Positions 21,893 through 31,937 of a DNA stretch of 64,000 nucleotides are shown here, one piece after another. The translations under genes and the position numbers were made by a program. Under the pieces are notes generated by a model. The model saw only the letters and a list, made by a program, of their open reading frames with translations, searched no databases and had not been told where the DNA came from. The stretch spans positions 531,569 to 595,568 of the forward strand of contig LNAC01000374.1 in the NCBI GenBank assembly GCA_002007465.1. The letters are read 5' to 3'. This DNA is from Ailurus styani. Lineage: Eukaryota; Chordata; Mammalia; Carnivora; Ailuridae. Positions within the stretch are counted from its first letter, which is position 1; each line of letters opens with the position of its first letter.

Positions 21893-23090
21893 TGACAAGA
21901 GCTTTAAAGGAACAGAAAAGGGTGCTATAAAAAACATTGGAGGGAAAAAGTGTCCTTAAATGAGAATGGAGACTGAGAGAATCAGACAGTCAATGTGAGT
22001 AAGTGACATTAAATTGAGAACTGAAAGACAAATAATTATTCAGAGGGAGCTGTGAGCTGGGGTGGGGGCATTCCTGGTAGAGGAGGCCTGGAAGAAGAAA
22101 TGAAAATACACCAGTGTGGCTGGAGGTTAGCAAATGAGTGGTAGGGGGATGTAAGATAAGTTTGGAGAGGGAGGGAAGGACCTAATTATATGGAAGGTTA
22201 TATGAAGAATTTTGGATTTTACTAAGTGCAATGGGAAGCTACTAAAAAGTTCTAATCAAAGAAGTGATAAGAAACAATTTATATTTTTAAATCATCCCTA
22301 TGGTAGCTGTGTGCTGAACAGATTTGAGAGGGGGCAAGAAAGTAACCAATTACAACTATTGCAGGCAGGAGATAATGCTGACTTGGACTAGAGTGGTGGC
22401 AGTGGACAGAGAGAAAAATGGAAGGGAGAAATATTTTGGATGAGGAGAGAAAGCAAAAAGTTAAGGAGGCTCCCTAGGTTTCTGTTGTAAACAAATGTGT
22501 AAAGGCGGGTGTTATAAATGGGAAAAGACGAAAAAAGCAAGAGAATCCTGCTTTGGAACAAGAAATGATTGAGAATTCAACGTGGGATGCCTGTCAGTTA
22601 TCCAATTGGACACATCAAGTAGACAGCCGGTTATAAAGATCTAGAACGGAGGTTAGGATCGGAGCTAAAAGGTTAGGTGTCATCAATATATAGATGGCAT
22701 TAAAAGTCGCAGGAATGGATGAGTTTATCTTGGAGAGGGAGAGTATAAATGAGAGGAGGAGAAAAGAAGCCCTGAGGAGTTTCATATTTTAAAGGATGGG
22801 GAAAGGAGGACTCTCCAGCAGAGGCTGAGGGAGTAGCCGGTCAGGTTGTTTAAAAGTAGGAGAGGTTTGTAGTACTAAAAATGAGGGTTTCAAAAAGGAG
22901 GAAGTGGTCAATTATATTGATTGCAAAGAAGACAGGAAAATGTCCCTTGATTTTGGCACCGTGGAGGTCACTGATTGTTATAGTGAGATTATCAAGTGGA
23001 TTGAGTTCTGCTGCAAATATCAGAGAATCAATTTTCTGTGGATTAACCCTTGTACCATCAGAGTCCGTTGGATCCAATTTTAGAGTTTGA

Positions 23091-23574
23091 GTTTCTTTTC
23101 TGAGAGGTTCTAACTATTTATAAGGGTGGATATTTCATGAGTTTACTTAAACTCCTATTTTTTCCAAGAAACCAAAAAGTAAATGTACTTAAAAAATGTA
23201 ATAACTCATTCTGTTTTGCAATTACCATATGGGTACATCGAAGTCTTTCATAATTAATGGGATCTTAGTGATCTTAATTTTCTAACCATTTTGCTATATT
23301 ATCATTCTAGGAATTATTTCAACATTACTCAACAGCTATTCCCAACTATGCTAGAGAAGACAAAATAATAAGAAAATAATTTGGAATTGCCTAGGAGGTC
23401 GATTCAATAGTAAAATAAATCACCACTATTACATCATTCTTCTATTATTTTATTGTATTGTCCAAAGCACCACATCATCTTTTAAGAAGGTATAAAAAAA
23501 ATCTGGAGATATTATCTTCATAGTTTTTCATTAAACCTTAATCACTGATGAAAATTCAGGAATTTCATATTTTG
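23091..23574. other. no recognised feature
   Basis: AT-rich sequence between the L2 relic and the piggyBac relic. The transposon's left terminal repeat could lie here but was not identified. Confidence 0.35.
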
Positions 23575-23720
23575 TTCCAAAATGGCAAAGAAAAGAAAAC
23601 TGATAGAAGAAAACACTTCAAAAGTATAAGAAAATCAGGAAATAAATGCAAAAGACACTAGACTTTACTGATGATGGTGAAATTTATCACACAAGTGGAA
23701 TACCAGATGATGAATCTTTA

Positions 23721-23842
23721 TTTATTTTTAAAAGATGTTGTTTGTTGTTTTTAAAGTAATCTGTACACCCAGTGTGGGGTTTGAACTCAAAACCCCAAGA
23801 TCAAGAGTTGCATGCTATACCAACTGAGCCAGCCAAGCAGCC
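23721..23842 (-). mobile_element. CAN-SINE, short form (minus), in the piggyBac relic
   Basis: Contains AAGATCAAGAGTTGCATGCT. 18-bp TSD CCAGATGATGAATCTTTA with one mismatch in the second copy (23703-23720, 23843-23860). Confidence 0.95.
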
Positions 23843-24166
23843 CCAGATGATGAGTCTTTAGATGATGATATCCTAAATTTTCTCAAACTCAAGAACTGTT
23901 AATTCAACAATATATATTTAAAGATAAAAAGGAAATGTGGTATTCCTATTCATTCAACAGGAATGACTTCATTATTCAATATTTTGCAACAAGAACCCAC
24001 GCCATCCAAAAAACATGTGATATATTTTGTTACATTTATGATGTTTTGCATCATATATATAGTTGATACAATTTGCAAGTCAAAAAATGCTAAAGGCAAT
24101 GTATATGCAAAGATGACTGGAAGGAAACCATGATGTAGAGGAAAAATTCATTAAATTGCTAGTTCT

Positions 24167-24233
24167 TTTTTCCTCCAGTTTTATTGCGATATAATTGACA
24201 CACATTGTATAAGTTTAGGAAGTCCAATGTGTT
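24167..24233 (-). mobile_element. truncated L1 3' tail (minus) in the piggyBac relic
   Basis: TTTTATTGCGATATAATTGA is the antisense L1 3' end signature. TSD TAAATTGCTAGTTCT / TAAACTGCTAGTTCT (24152-24166, 24234-24248). Confidence 0.8.
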
Positions 24234-24502
24234 TAAACTGCTAGTTCTAATTGTTGCTTATAAATCAAAATATGAAAATGTTTTTTACAGCTGAGAAGAT
24301 GGTTATCTTCTTTTCAACAAGATTTCAAGCCACCTACATTTTCAAAAGTATTTTTGTTGATTCAAGGGCAAGAAGCAGCAAAAACAAGAATAAAGTAGCA
24401 CATTAGAGACGTATTTTTAATTTGGAGTCAATATTTATGAGATGATTTTATTCCTGGTTCATATACATTGACTGACCAATAGTTGTATGTAAAGGATATG
24501 GC

Positions 24503-24626
24503 TTGGGGTACCTGGACTCAGTCAGTGGAGCATACAACTCTTGATCTCAGGGTTGAGCCCCGTGATGTGCATAGGGATTACTTAAAAAACAAACAAACAA
24601 ACAAACAAACAAACAAACAAACAAAC
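24503..24626 (+). mobile_element. CAN-SINE, short form, with (AAAC)n tail
   Basis: GGGTACCTGGACTCAGTCAG head. The tail is an AAAC repeat of about ten units (24,586-24,626). TSD AAAGGATATGGC / AAAGGACATGGC (24491-24502, 24627-24638). Confidence 0.93.
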
Positions 24627-24712
24627 AAAGGACATGGCCCATTTAGGGTAAGAGTTCTATAACTGCAGGAAAATATAGGATAAAAACCTGAATCTGCTAT
24701 GTTTAAATTCTT

Positions 24713-24929
24713 TTTTTAAAAAATATTTTATTTATTTATCTATTTATTTATCTATTTATTTATTTATCTATTTATTTGACATAGAGAAAGAACACAAGCA
24801 GGGGAAGCAGCAGGCAGAGGGAGAGGGAGAAGCAGGCTCCAGGGTGAGGAAAGAGCTTGGGACCCTGGGATCATGACCTGAGCTGAAGGCAGACACTTAA
24901 CCAACTGATCCACCCAGGCGCCCCACACT
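24713..24929 (-). mobile_element. CAN-SINE (minus) with (TTTATCTA)n tail
   Basis: The tail complement has become a TTTA/TCTA repeat (24,727-24,776). The head end is CACCCAGGCGCCCC. TSD GTTTAAATTCTT / GTTCGAATTCTT at the edge of the piggyBac relic. Confidence 0.92.
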
Positions 24930-25033
24930 GTTCGAATTCTTATTAAAATTTATTTTAAAATTGTTTCACTACTATCCTTTATTCTTGCTTCTTATAAATG
25001 ATTTGCAAAATGACTTAAAAACATGAAAAAATA

Positions 25034-25213
25034 GGGTGCCTGAGTGGCTCAGTCGGTTAAGCATCTGCCTTCAGCTCAGGTCATGATCTCAGGGACCTAG
25101 GATCCAGTCCCATGTTGGGCTCCTTGCTTTCCAGAAGGAGTCTGCTTCTCCCTCTGCCTCCTCCCCCCACTCATTCTCTCTCAAATAAATAAAATCCAAA
25201 AAAAATTTTTGTT
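25034..25213 (+). mobile_element. CAN-SINE
   Basis: Head GGGTGCCTGAGTGGCTCAGT. The flanks AAACATGAAAAAATA / AAATATGAAAAAATA form the TSD. Confidence 0.93.
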
Positions 25214-25249
25214 AAAATATGAAAAAATAAAGTATGTCCATTGGTGATT

Positions 25250-25970
25250 ATTGGTTACTGAGGGTTCAAGAAGCAGGGGTTTATTTATTTCACATAACAA
25301 GCAATAGAGAACACAAAACAGGACCCTATTACAGAATGCTTTTGGCTTCAGATAATAGAAATATTATCTCATCAAATGGGGAAGGTCAGCTTAGGGTAGA
25401 CGTATTATGGCTCAACAGTATTATTAAGACACAGCTTGCTTCCACCTCTCTGCTCTGCCGTCTCCAGAACTAACTGGTTTCATGCCCAGGTTGCTAGTAT
25501 GATAGCTGTAGCATTACATGTACACAAACAACATTCAAAGGAAGAAACAACAACCACCCACATCTCTCCTTATAGTTCTCTACTAAGAGTGAGAAATCAC
25601 TCCTTCTCTGGCTTCTTTCCTTCTTGCCTCCTTAGCTAGAATTGCCTCACGGGCTCATTCCTGAACCGATACCTTATAAAAGCAATGGGATTATCCTCAG
25701 ATCATTCAGCTAGTTTGGGGATAATATCAATTTACCTAGGCACACTGGCCTAGGGGAGGGATGGGTGCCTAAAAAAAAACTGGAGTTCTGTTAGGAAGTA
25801 GGCATAATAGATACTAGGAAGGCTACAGAGTACAAGGCAGTCTAATCGTACAAGTGAAACTCCTAAAGCAACTTCCAGAACATACATTCATTAACTGGAG
25901 AGAACTGTCACTAGGACTCAGAACAGAATAGCATAAGTATGTTAGCTCTTTTACAATTCCTCTTTTCCCA
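25250..25970. repeat. possible ancient interspersed repeat, unresolved
   Basis: GGGGTTTATTTATTTCACAT, GGTCAGCTTAGGGTAGACGT and CTTCCACCTCTCTGCTCTGC recall a mammalian MER/MLT-class element. Family not assignable by eye. Confidence 0.3.
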
Positions 25971-27880
25971 TCTTAAGTGTTACTCTGTCATCTCCCAAGA
26001 ATTCTAGATATTGCTTTACTCCCTTCTCTTGACAGCTGCATATAGGAGCAGGCAGCCAATAGATTTTCTAAGATGGAGTGAGTGGGATGAGGCGAATGAG
26101 ATGTATGGAACTGGGAGACAAGCCACATGACTGTGCTGGAGAATGGGAGTATGACAAACTTAAGGGATGAGGCAGTGACCAATGGATGAGAGGCAACAGA
26201 TGGGGTTTTTGAAGAGGCCTTGAACTGACAAGAAGAGAAATAATGAAACCGGGATAGGAAAGCTATCTAGAGCAATCTCCCCACATTTTGCTGGTCAGGA
26301 TTTCTGTATGCTTTTAAAATTAAGAGCGAGAGGTGTGGCCAGAACCAGAATGAGGAAGAATGTGGCGTTGAGAGGAAGCAAAGGGAAAAAAGGGAGAGGA
26401 AGGAAAGGGAACCATTTCAGTTCCTTTTTTTCTCGCTTAACTAAAGTCTGTCCTTAATAGTTTGAGATGCACACACCCCCTTTAGAGTTGTCCAGTGAAG
26501 ATCAAAATTGAGGGTGATGTCTGGGGCAGGGTGATCTTTGAATTGCCTCTTTTGGCTAATTCTGCACACTTGGACTGGGGCTGGAACTGAAATAGTCCTT
26601 GCAGGTGGGGGGACACAAGGGACACCATGCCGTATTCCTCTTCAGTGTGCAGTTACAAAAGCTGTAGGCATAAAAGAATACACTTGAGTTTGGCGAATAA
26701 GGGACATTTTCTGAGCAAGGATGGGGGAAGGGAGGGTGGTCAAGTGCCAGCCAAAACATCACCTGGGACCATGTCCTAACAAACTCACAACAGATGAAGC
26801 CACTACCTGTTAGGTAGGATATTGACCAAATACTGGTAATTCCATGAGGTAGATGCTCCCAGTAAATAAAGAGATACCAAAGTTGCAAATCAGGGTTCTG
26901 GGTACACTCCATTGTGCAAACAAGGATTGCTTACTGGCATGAACACTTAATCTACCATTTTAATAGTAGAAATCTGAAAGGAAAAAACGACTGAATTTCA
27001 ATTTTTACCACCTTTCCCTTACCTTTGTGAAATTTCAGCACATCAGCATTCACAGCTAGTTCCCTACCAAAGCCAGAAAGAGGTATTTTTGATTACTTAT
27101 GTTCATGGAAATACATTTGCCTGTTTTGAGTTTCCAAGAGTTCTCCTCTGAACAAGTCTGAGAGAATCCAGGTGAGTCACCTGTTCATTGCTCATGGAGA
27201 AGCTAGGAGAGGCAGGGTTGGAATCTTACTTTTATCTTTATTACTCCTCATCAGAAATACTGAAGCGCTAACGCTGTAAGGCAGACTAAGAAGCTGCTTT
27301 GAGTCCAGCATATTCCTTCACCACTGCAGGCTGTTGGGAGAGTTCTACACCAGAGGCTAAAGTTCTCACACGCAGGCTGGGTGGGACTGGGTGGGAAACC
27401 CGACTCAAATACGGTAACTCCTCCCTTCCCCAAATTAAATATCCTGCTGTTGACATCAGAGTAGTATGTGCCTTGACTGTTAAATATGTATCAGGAAAGC
27501 ATTCTCTTGTTATGAAATAGCTTCTCTTAATTTCCTAAATCAATGTATGTAGTAAATTCCATGTGTTTTTTAATTTCACATGCAACTTTTTATACAACTA
27601 TGGTATAGTGACCCAAGATGCTAAAGAGCAAATAATTCGACTCAACAGTTTAAATTCGAAAAAAACCCAAAAACAAACGGAAAGATCTAATCTGGATATG
27701 GTGGAAACATACCAATACCTTGGGTGTCCTCAGATTCGAATCAGTCCTGTGAAACATCAGCCTCATGTATTAAACCCTTTCCCCCTGCCGTGGGCTTTCT
27801 ATACACGAGCACTTGCACCTGCACAACGCGAAGACCCAAGTTCAGGGGCTTTGTCTCAAAAGAACAAAGATCGGCCCAGC
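25970..27880. other. upstream flank of FNIP2, no gene or repeat recognised
   Basis: About 1.9 kb without a SINE or recognised LINE, next to the CpG island. Candidate proximal regulatory sequence by position only. Frames such as 26,556-26,912 show no family resemblance. Confidence 0.35.
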
Positions 27881-27972
27881 TGCGCCCTCGCTTTCCAAAG
27901 AACGCAGCCACCTCCGACACCCCTCGCCGCTCGCGGAGCTGCGCCCCTCCGTCAGCCCACCCCGGCCGCACG

Positions 27973-28418
27973 NNNNNNNNNNNNNNNNNNNNNNNNNNNN
28001 NNNNNNNNNNNNNNNNNNNNNNNNNNNNNNNNNNNNNNNNNNNNNNNNNNNNNNNNNNNNNNNNNNNNNNNNNNNNNNNNNNNNNNNNNNNNNNNNNNNN
28101 NNNNNNNNNNNNNNNNNNNNNNNNNNNNNNNNNNNNNNNNNNNNNNNNNNNNNNNNNNNNNNNNNNNNNNNNNNNNNNNNNNNNNNNNNNNNNNNNNNNN
28201 NNNNNNNNNNNNNNNNNNNNNNNNNNNNNNNNNNNNNNNNNNNNNNNNNNNNNNNNNNNNNNNNNNNNNNNNNNNNNNNNNNNNNNNNNNNNNNNNNNNN
28301 NNNNNNNNNNNNNNNNNNNNNNNNNNNNNNNNNNNNNNNNNNNNNNNNNNNNNNNNNNNNNNNNNNNNNNNNNNNNNNNNNNNNNNNNNNNNNNNNNNNN
28401 NNNNNNNNNNNNNNNNNN
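27973..28418. other. assembly gap (446 N) inside the CpG island
   Basis: The bases are all N, and the flanks are very GC-rich on both sides, which is a typical short-read drop-out. Open frames drawn across the gap are artefacts. Confidence 0.99.
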
Positions 28419-28460
28419 ATGGCCCCGCCGCCGCGGCTGCCGCTCCCGGCAGCGCGCTGA
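28419..28460 (+). other. possible upstream ORF in the FNIP2 leader
   Basis: An ATG abuts the end of the gap and is followed by 12 further codons and a TGA, giving a 13-residue Pro/Ala/Arg-rich peptide. It ends 53 nt before the FNIP2 start and is in a different frame. G at +4 is favourable, but the -3 base falls in the gap. The frame is also open through the gap, so this ATG may not be the first. Confidence 0.3.
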
Positions 28461-28513
28461 GCTGCCGGCGCCCCGAGCCCCACGGCCGGAGCTGCAGCGG
28501 CGGCGGCAGCATC
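28419..28513 (+). other. FNIP2: FNIP2 5' leader, visible part
   Basis: This GC-rich stretch between the assembly gap and the FNIP2 start is dominated by GCC/GGC triplets. It lies in the same CpG island as the start codon, so it is probably transcribed leader, but the transcription start is not visible and may lie in the gap. Confidence 0.6.
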
Positions 28514-28626
28514 ATGGCCCCGACCCTGCTCCAGAAGCTCTTTAACAAAAAGGGCAGCGGCGGCGGCGGCAGCTCCGCGTCGGCGTCTGCCCAGGGAAGG
28601 GCTTCCAAGGAAGGACCCACGTTTAG
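28514..28626 (+). CDS. FNIP2: FNIP2 coding exon 1 (partial gene, N-terminal 37 codons plus 2 nt)
   Basis: The exon starts at ATG 28514, which has a strong context (A at -3, G at +4), and encodes 37 residues beginning [12 protein letters not shown]. It then runs through a Gly/Ser/Ala-rich linker to KEGPTF. It ends with AG before GTGAGG at 28627, so the split codon is AG|N, and the recalled FNIP2 protein continues with Ser-Trp at exactly this point. The [12 protein letters not shown] start and the KEGP(A/T)F end match my memory of human FNIP2; the paralogue FNIP1 starts similarly but with a different linker. FNIP2 (folliculin-interacting protein 2) binds folliculin and AMPK. With folliculin it acts at the lysosome as a GTPase-activating complex for RagC/D in mTORC1 nutrient signalling, and it also acts as an Hsp90 co-chaperone. 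Here the linker carries a GGC run giving four consecutive glycines, which looks longer than in human. The next exon (Ser-Trp-...-Glu-Phe) was not found before the window ends, so the gene is partial. The upstream frame stays open into the gap, so an N-terminal extension cannot be excluded by stops. Confidence 0.9.
28556..28573 (+). repeat. GGC triplet run coding for Gly in FNIP2
   Basis: AGC-(GGC)n-AGC encodes Ser, four Gly and Ser in the FNIP2 N-terminal linker. Such runs vary in length between species and individuals. Confidence 0.7.
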
Positions 28627-28635
28627 GTGAGGGGG
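28627..28635 (+). other. FNIP2: FNIP2 intron 1 splice donor
   Basis: TTTAG|GTGAGG is a near-consensus U2 donor directly after the phase-2 end of the coding exon. Confidence 0.85.
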
Positions 28636-29029
28636 CGCCGGGAGGCGAGACTGGAGCGGGACCGGAGTTGGCTTCGGTGCCCGCCGGGGGAGGGAAGGAG
28701 AAGGGAGTGGGCCGCTCGGGACGTCGCAGCCCATCGCCGGCTCCGGGTCCCGGGCTTGTCATCGTGGACGCGCCTGATCCGAGTGTGGTTCCGAAACCTC
28801 TTTGACCGGGAGGATCCTTTCCTCCCCTCCTCCCCTTCCTCCCTCCCTGTCTTTCCCCACTACTCAGGGTCCCTTCCTCCTTGAAGAGAGTTCTCTTGTG
28901 TTCCTTGGGATTCCCAGGCGTGCGCCTGCTTGGCTGTGGAGATGGGAGATTCGCGGTGAATTGGGGTGAACCCCTTCCCGGCAGAGCCGCCTGGGCGCCT
29001 CTGCGGGCGCTGCAAAGCTGTGAGCTGTC

Positions 29030-29314
29030 ATTTTGAGGGCAGCTCCAACCTATTGTGTACGTGACAGTATTTTGAAGTTAGGAAGGAGCAACAGTCACGA
29101 AAAAGGCATCTTCCTTCTTTCTTGCTATGTGTGACAGGCTCTCAGACGGATGAGTGAAAGTATGTAATTTCCACATCATTTCGAAGGTTGATGCCGCCTG
29201 ATGTATGGAAAAGGGGAGTAAGCTGCTTTTATGAAATGGTTGAGTTTTTAATTTAACAACGCTGATGCATATATTTAATAGATCCCACCGTGTGAACACA
29301 CACCTTTGAATAAT
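29030..29314. other. intronic, no recognised repeat
   Basis: Sequence returns to AT-rich composition after the CpG island. Confidence 0.4.
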
Positions 29315-29520
29315 AATTGCTAGTACTTATTGAGCGTGTACCAGCTTAAATGGTTTATGTTGATTTCTTCATTTTTTTCTTTAAGAACCCTGGGAGGAAG
29401 TTGCTATTACAACTCCCATTTTACAGATGAGGAAATTTAAAGTCACGGAGAACTTAAACAGCATGCCTAAGATCCACTGCAGTGAGTGGCAGAGCCTGCA
29501 TTTTGACCCAAGCAGTTTGA
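29315..29520 (-). repeat. MIR (minus)
   Basis: CTAGTACTTATTGAGCGTGT, CCCATTTTACAGATGAGGAA and CAGTGAGTGGCAGAGCCTGC appear in antisense MIR order. Confidence 0.85.
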
Positions 29521-31922
29521 CCAAGGAATCCAGTCTTTAAAATATCAATGTTATTCTGCTTTCAAGAGCTAACTCTTAGAAGGTGACTTAAAATGTCCAA
29601 TGTGGCCTTTCAGCACAATGTGGCCTTAAGAAGTTTTGTTTATGTACTTTTAATAGTTTTATTTAGTGAATTTTGAAATTATCAACTTTCAGCTGTGACA
29701 CAGTGCTACACGTTTTTGACCAAAATGTCTTGCAAAATTAGTTTTTCGAACAAGTCCAGAACTAGTAGAATAAACCTTTTGAAAGTTTGAAGTGAAACTT
29801 TGAATAAATTTTGGATTAAGTTTTATGTTCTAGATTTTGCTTGCTTTGGATTCCATTCATTTAAAACATAGCTCTTCATTGCAAGTTATGTGAATATTAA
29901 ATATCAGTATTTTGTGTTTGTGAAGTGTGTGTAGGTGTGATGTTGTTTGGAAGGTAAATTGTGAGGACTTTTAACTACCCTAGTTAAATTCTCATGTTTC
30001 CTTTTGACTAACTGGATCCTTATAATTTGAGTAGGGAATCCTATTCCTTCTACTGCTTTGAGTACTAGTGATGTTGTGTCCCTTCTCAGAATGGTAGAAT
30101 TACTTCAGACCCAGGGTATGGAATTTCTTTTCTTCCCTCCCAGTAACCCAGACTTGATCAAGGGAACAAAGCCTGGAGAAAAAGGGCATGTGTGTTACTG
30201 GTGTCTTTACTTTGGCAGCCCTTGTCAAGGACATTTAAAGCCATTTTAATGCTGGTGGAGATAGTGAAGTTACACTGTCATTGTTTCCTGTGCTCTCTGC
30301 CCAGTTGCCCACCACCATTTCCTCCATCCACAAGTTTAATTGAGTATAGTTTGAACAAAAAAATGGTGGCTATATTTAGGGCTTGGCCATATTAGGGCAA
30401 TTGATTCCCACTTTGTGGGAACCTTTTCAGTATAATGTTCTGACGTCCCATTGGTGTATAATGAAGAACACAAAAGTATGCCAAGGACTGTTTTTTTTTT
30501 TCCTTGACCTCGTTAAGATTTTCTACAAGTTTTTTGAGGTAGATTTTTGAGATAGATTGGGAGAATTGGAGCTGTCAGTTGCACATTTCACTCCTGAGGC
30601 CCTTTAGCTGTGTCCTTGCTAGGGGTCACCATGGAAAAAGAAGTGAACTAGCACATGTCTGGGAAGACGAAGGAAGATGGGGACAAATCAACCAGTGCAC
30701 ACCAGATCAACAAAGGATACCCAAGCAAGTCTTTCCTCCTGCTCTCTCCACCTAGTCGCATTCTTAGATTTGGTGTAGCCCTCCTGGGGAAAGTCTTCTA
30801 GAAAATTTCCTCTTCTTGCCCTTGTGTTTCATTTTATCCCGGTTTTACCAGACAGAAGCTGGCATGTGCTTTTTGGGGAAGTGGGTGCCTTATATAGGGG
30901 ATTAGCTGCCCTTAGGAGCCCACTTCATAACTGAATAGATTTTCAGAAGTTAAAGTAAAACCCTTAGGTTAAAAATCTAATATTCCTAACGTGAATTTTT
31001 ATTTTTCAGTGAATTTAAATACAGCATGTAACTTGTGGATCTTGGGAGTGAAAGTCTCCTGAGGAACCAGATAGACTTTTTGGGGAGTTTTGTAGCATAT
31101 ATTAACATATATTTTGGAGAAAAGCCTAAGTAAAAATAAGATCCAACTTTATATATTTTTTATAAATATATATATAAAATATATATGAATGGGCATACAT
31201 ATATACACACACATATGTATATTTGTTTTAGAGTTTGTGAAAGCCTTTTTATATCTCTTCTCTTTCTGTGATGGGCTTTCAATAGTTATTTTAAACTTTT
31301 CTCCAGTTCTCTGAAGTTTAGCCTTTTGTCAAGTTTTGCCCTCTGTATTGTTACTCTGTGTACTCTTGTGCACTTCCTGGGCACTTCCATTGGTTTCTTA
31401 CTGTTCCCTCTCACTCCTCTGGTTTTCATATACTATAGTTGATTAGAGAGGACATTTTTTGTCCAGTATAAGTAGCTTATCTCATAGGTCATTTTCAGAT
31501 CTTCGTGCTTTCTGGTGTTCCATCTAAAATGAGGAACATCACAGTCAAGATTCCTTCTTAAGTAAGTGTGTTTTGTTTGGGATCTCAACAAAAGCCCTTT
31601 CATTGCTTTGAGGAAAGAGACTTCTAGGAAAACAAAAGAAATCAAAAGGGATTGATTTTATATGTTTGGGAGAAGATATGATTAAGCGTAAGCTCTGTTT
31701 AAAGTTAAAAAATTCCATCATGGTCTTGAAGTTTGAGAGTAATCTTTATTTGCTGATCTTCAGAATACTTTCACTTTTAATTAGTTGATACATAAATATA
31801 TATTTGAACAACCCTTTGTTCTAGAAGAGTAAATTAGAACAAAAAGAGGTACTTTGTCTAGTGACTCAAGTCAGAAGTAAAATTAGGTTCCTGGTTACCT
31901 TGGATTTGAGGTCAGCATGTTC
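29521..31922. other. SINE-free early intron 1
   Basis: About 2.4 kb with no SINE or LINE recognised; an (AT)n-rich patch lies at 31,155-31,220. Low repeat content near a promoter often marks regulatory DNA, but no specific element is identified. Confidence 0.4.
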
Positions 31923-31937
31923 ACATAGGAATTTTTA

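Larger units (their letters stand above)
21260..23090 (-). mobile_element. L2 LINE relic (minus), 3' UTR to reverse-transcriptase region, split by two SINEs
   Basis: In order on the plus strand: ATTCATTCATTTAGTCAACA (L2 3' end), AATTGTGATGAATGCTTTAT, CCAGTGTGGCTGGAGGTTAG, TTTTACTAAGTGCAATGGGA, AGTGGTGGCAGTGGACAGAG, AATATATAGATGGCATTAAA. All follow the recalled antisense L2 consensus without rearrangement for about 1.4 kb after removing SINEs. Reading frames are broken throughout. Confidence 0.8.
23583..24700 (+). pseudogene. decayed piggyBac-type transposase relic (5' half), with three nested insertions
   Basis: Translating past stops and frameshifts gives an ordered series of piggyBac-family landmarks. 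These are an N-terminal MAKKRKLIEENTSK (from 23,583); an acidic patch DDESLDDD around the first SINE; STGMTSLFNILQQ (about 23,955); YKSKYENV (24,259-24,282), the counterpart of YKSKNEN in many piggyBac-like proteins; IRDVF-like sequence (about 24,410); and IPGSYTLTD (24,450-24,476), whose last Asp aligns with the first catalytic Asp of the D(2/3) triad. After an inserted SINE comes GHGPFRV (24,630-24,650), the counterpart of GRCPFRV. The later catalytic Asp region was not found. Stops are numerous, so it is non-functional. Inside it lie two SINEs (23,721-23,842; 24,503-24,626) and an L1 tail (24,167-24,233). A known family (Looper/MER85-like) or a carnivore-lineage element are both possible. 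Confidence 0.65.
27880..29030. promoter_or_regulatory. CpG island / presumed FNIP2 promoter region
   Basis: CpG dinucleotides are rare across the window but frequent here (for example CCGGCCGCACG before the gap, and dense CG around 28,419-28,780). The island brackets the FNIP2 first exon, as is usual for housekeeping-type promoters. No TATA box is visible near the start codon. The core promoter probably lies in or near the unsequenced 446 bases. Confidence 0.75.

Noticed and set aside
24586..24626. Regularly spaced repeats considered as a CRISPR array
   Set aside because: Simple AAAC tail of a SINE, with no spacers; the genome is mammalian.
26556..26912. 118-codon minus-strand frame upstream of the CpG island, considered as a divergent gene
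   Set aside because: No family resemblance, no splice context and outside the CpG island. Divergent transcription cannot be judged without RNA data.
27563..28762. Long open frames of 215-355 codons on both strands across the gap
   Set aside because: Most of each frame is N translated as X. Only the 28,514-28,626 exon has independent support.
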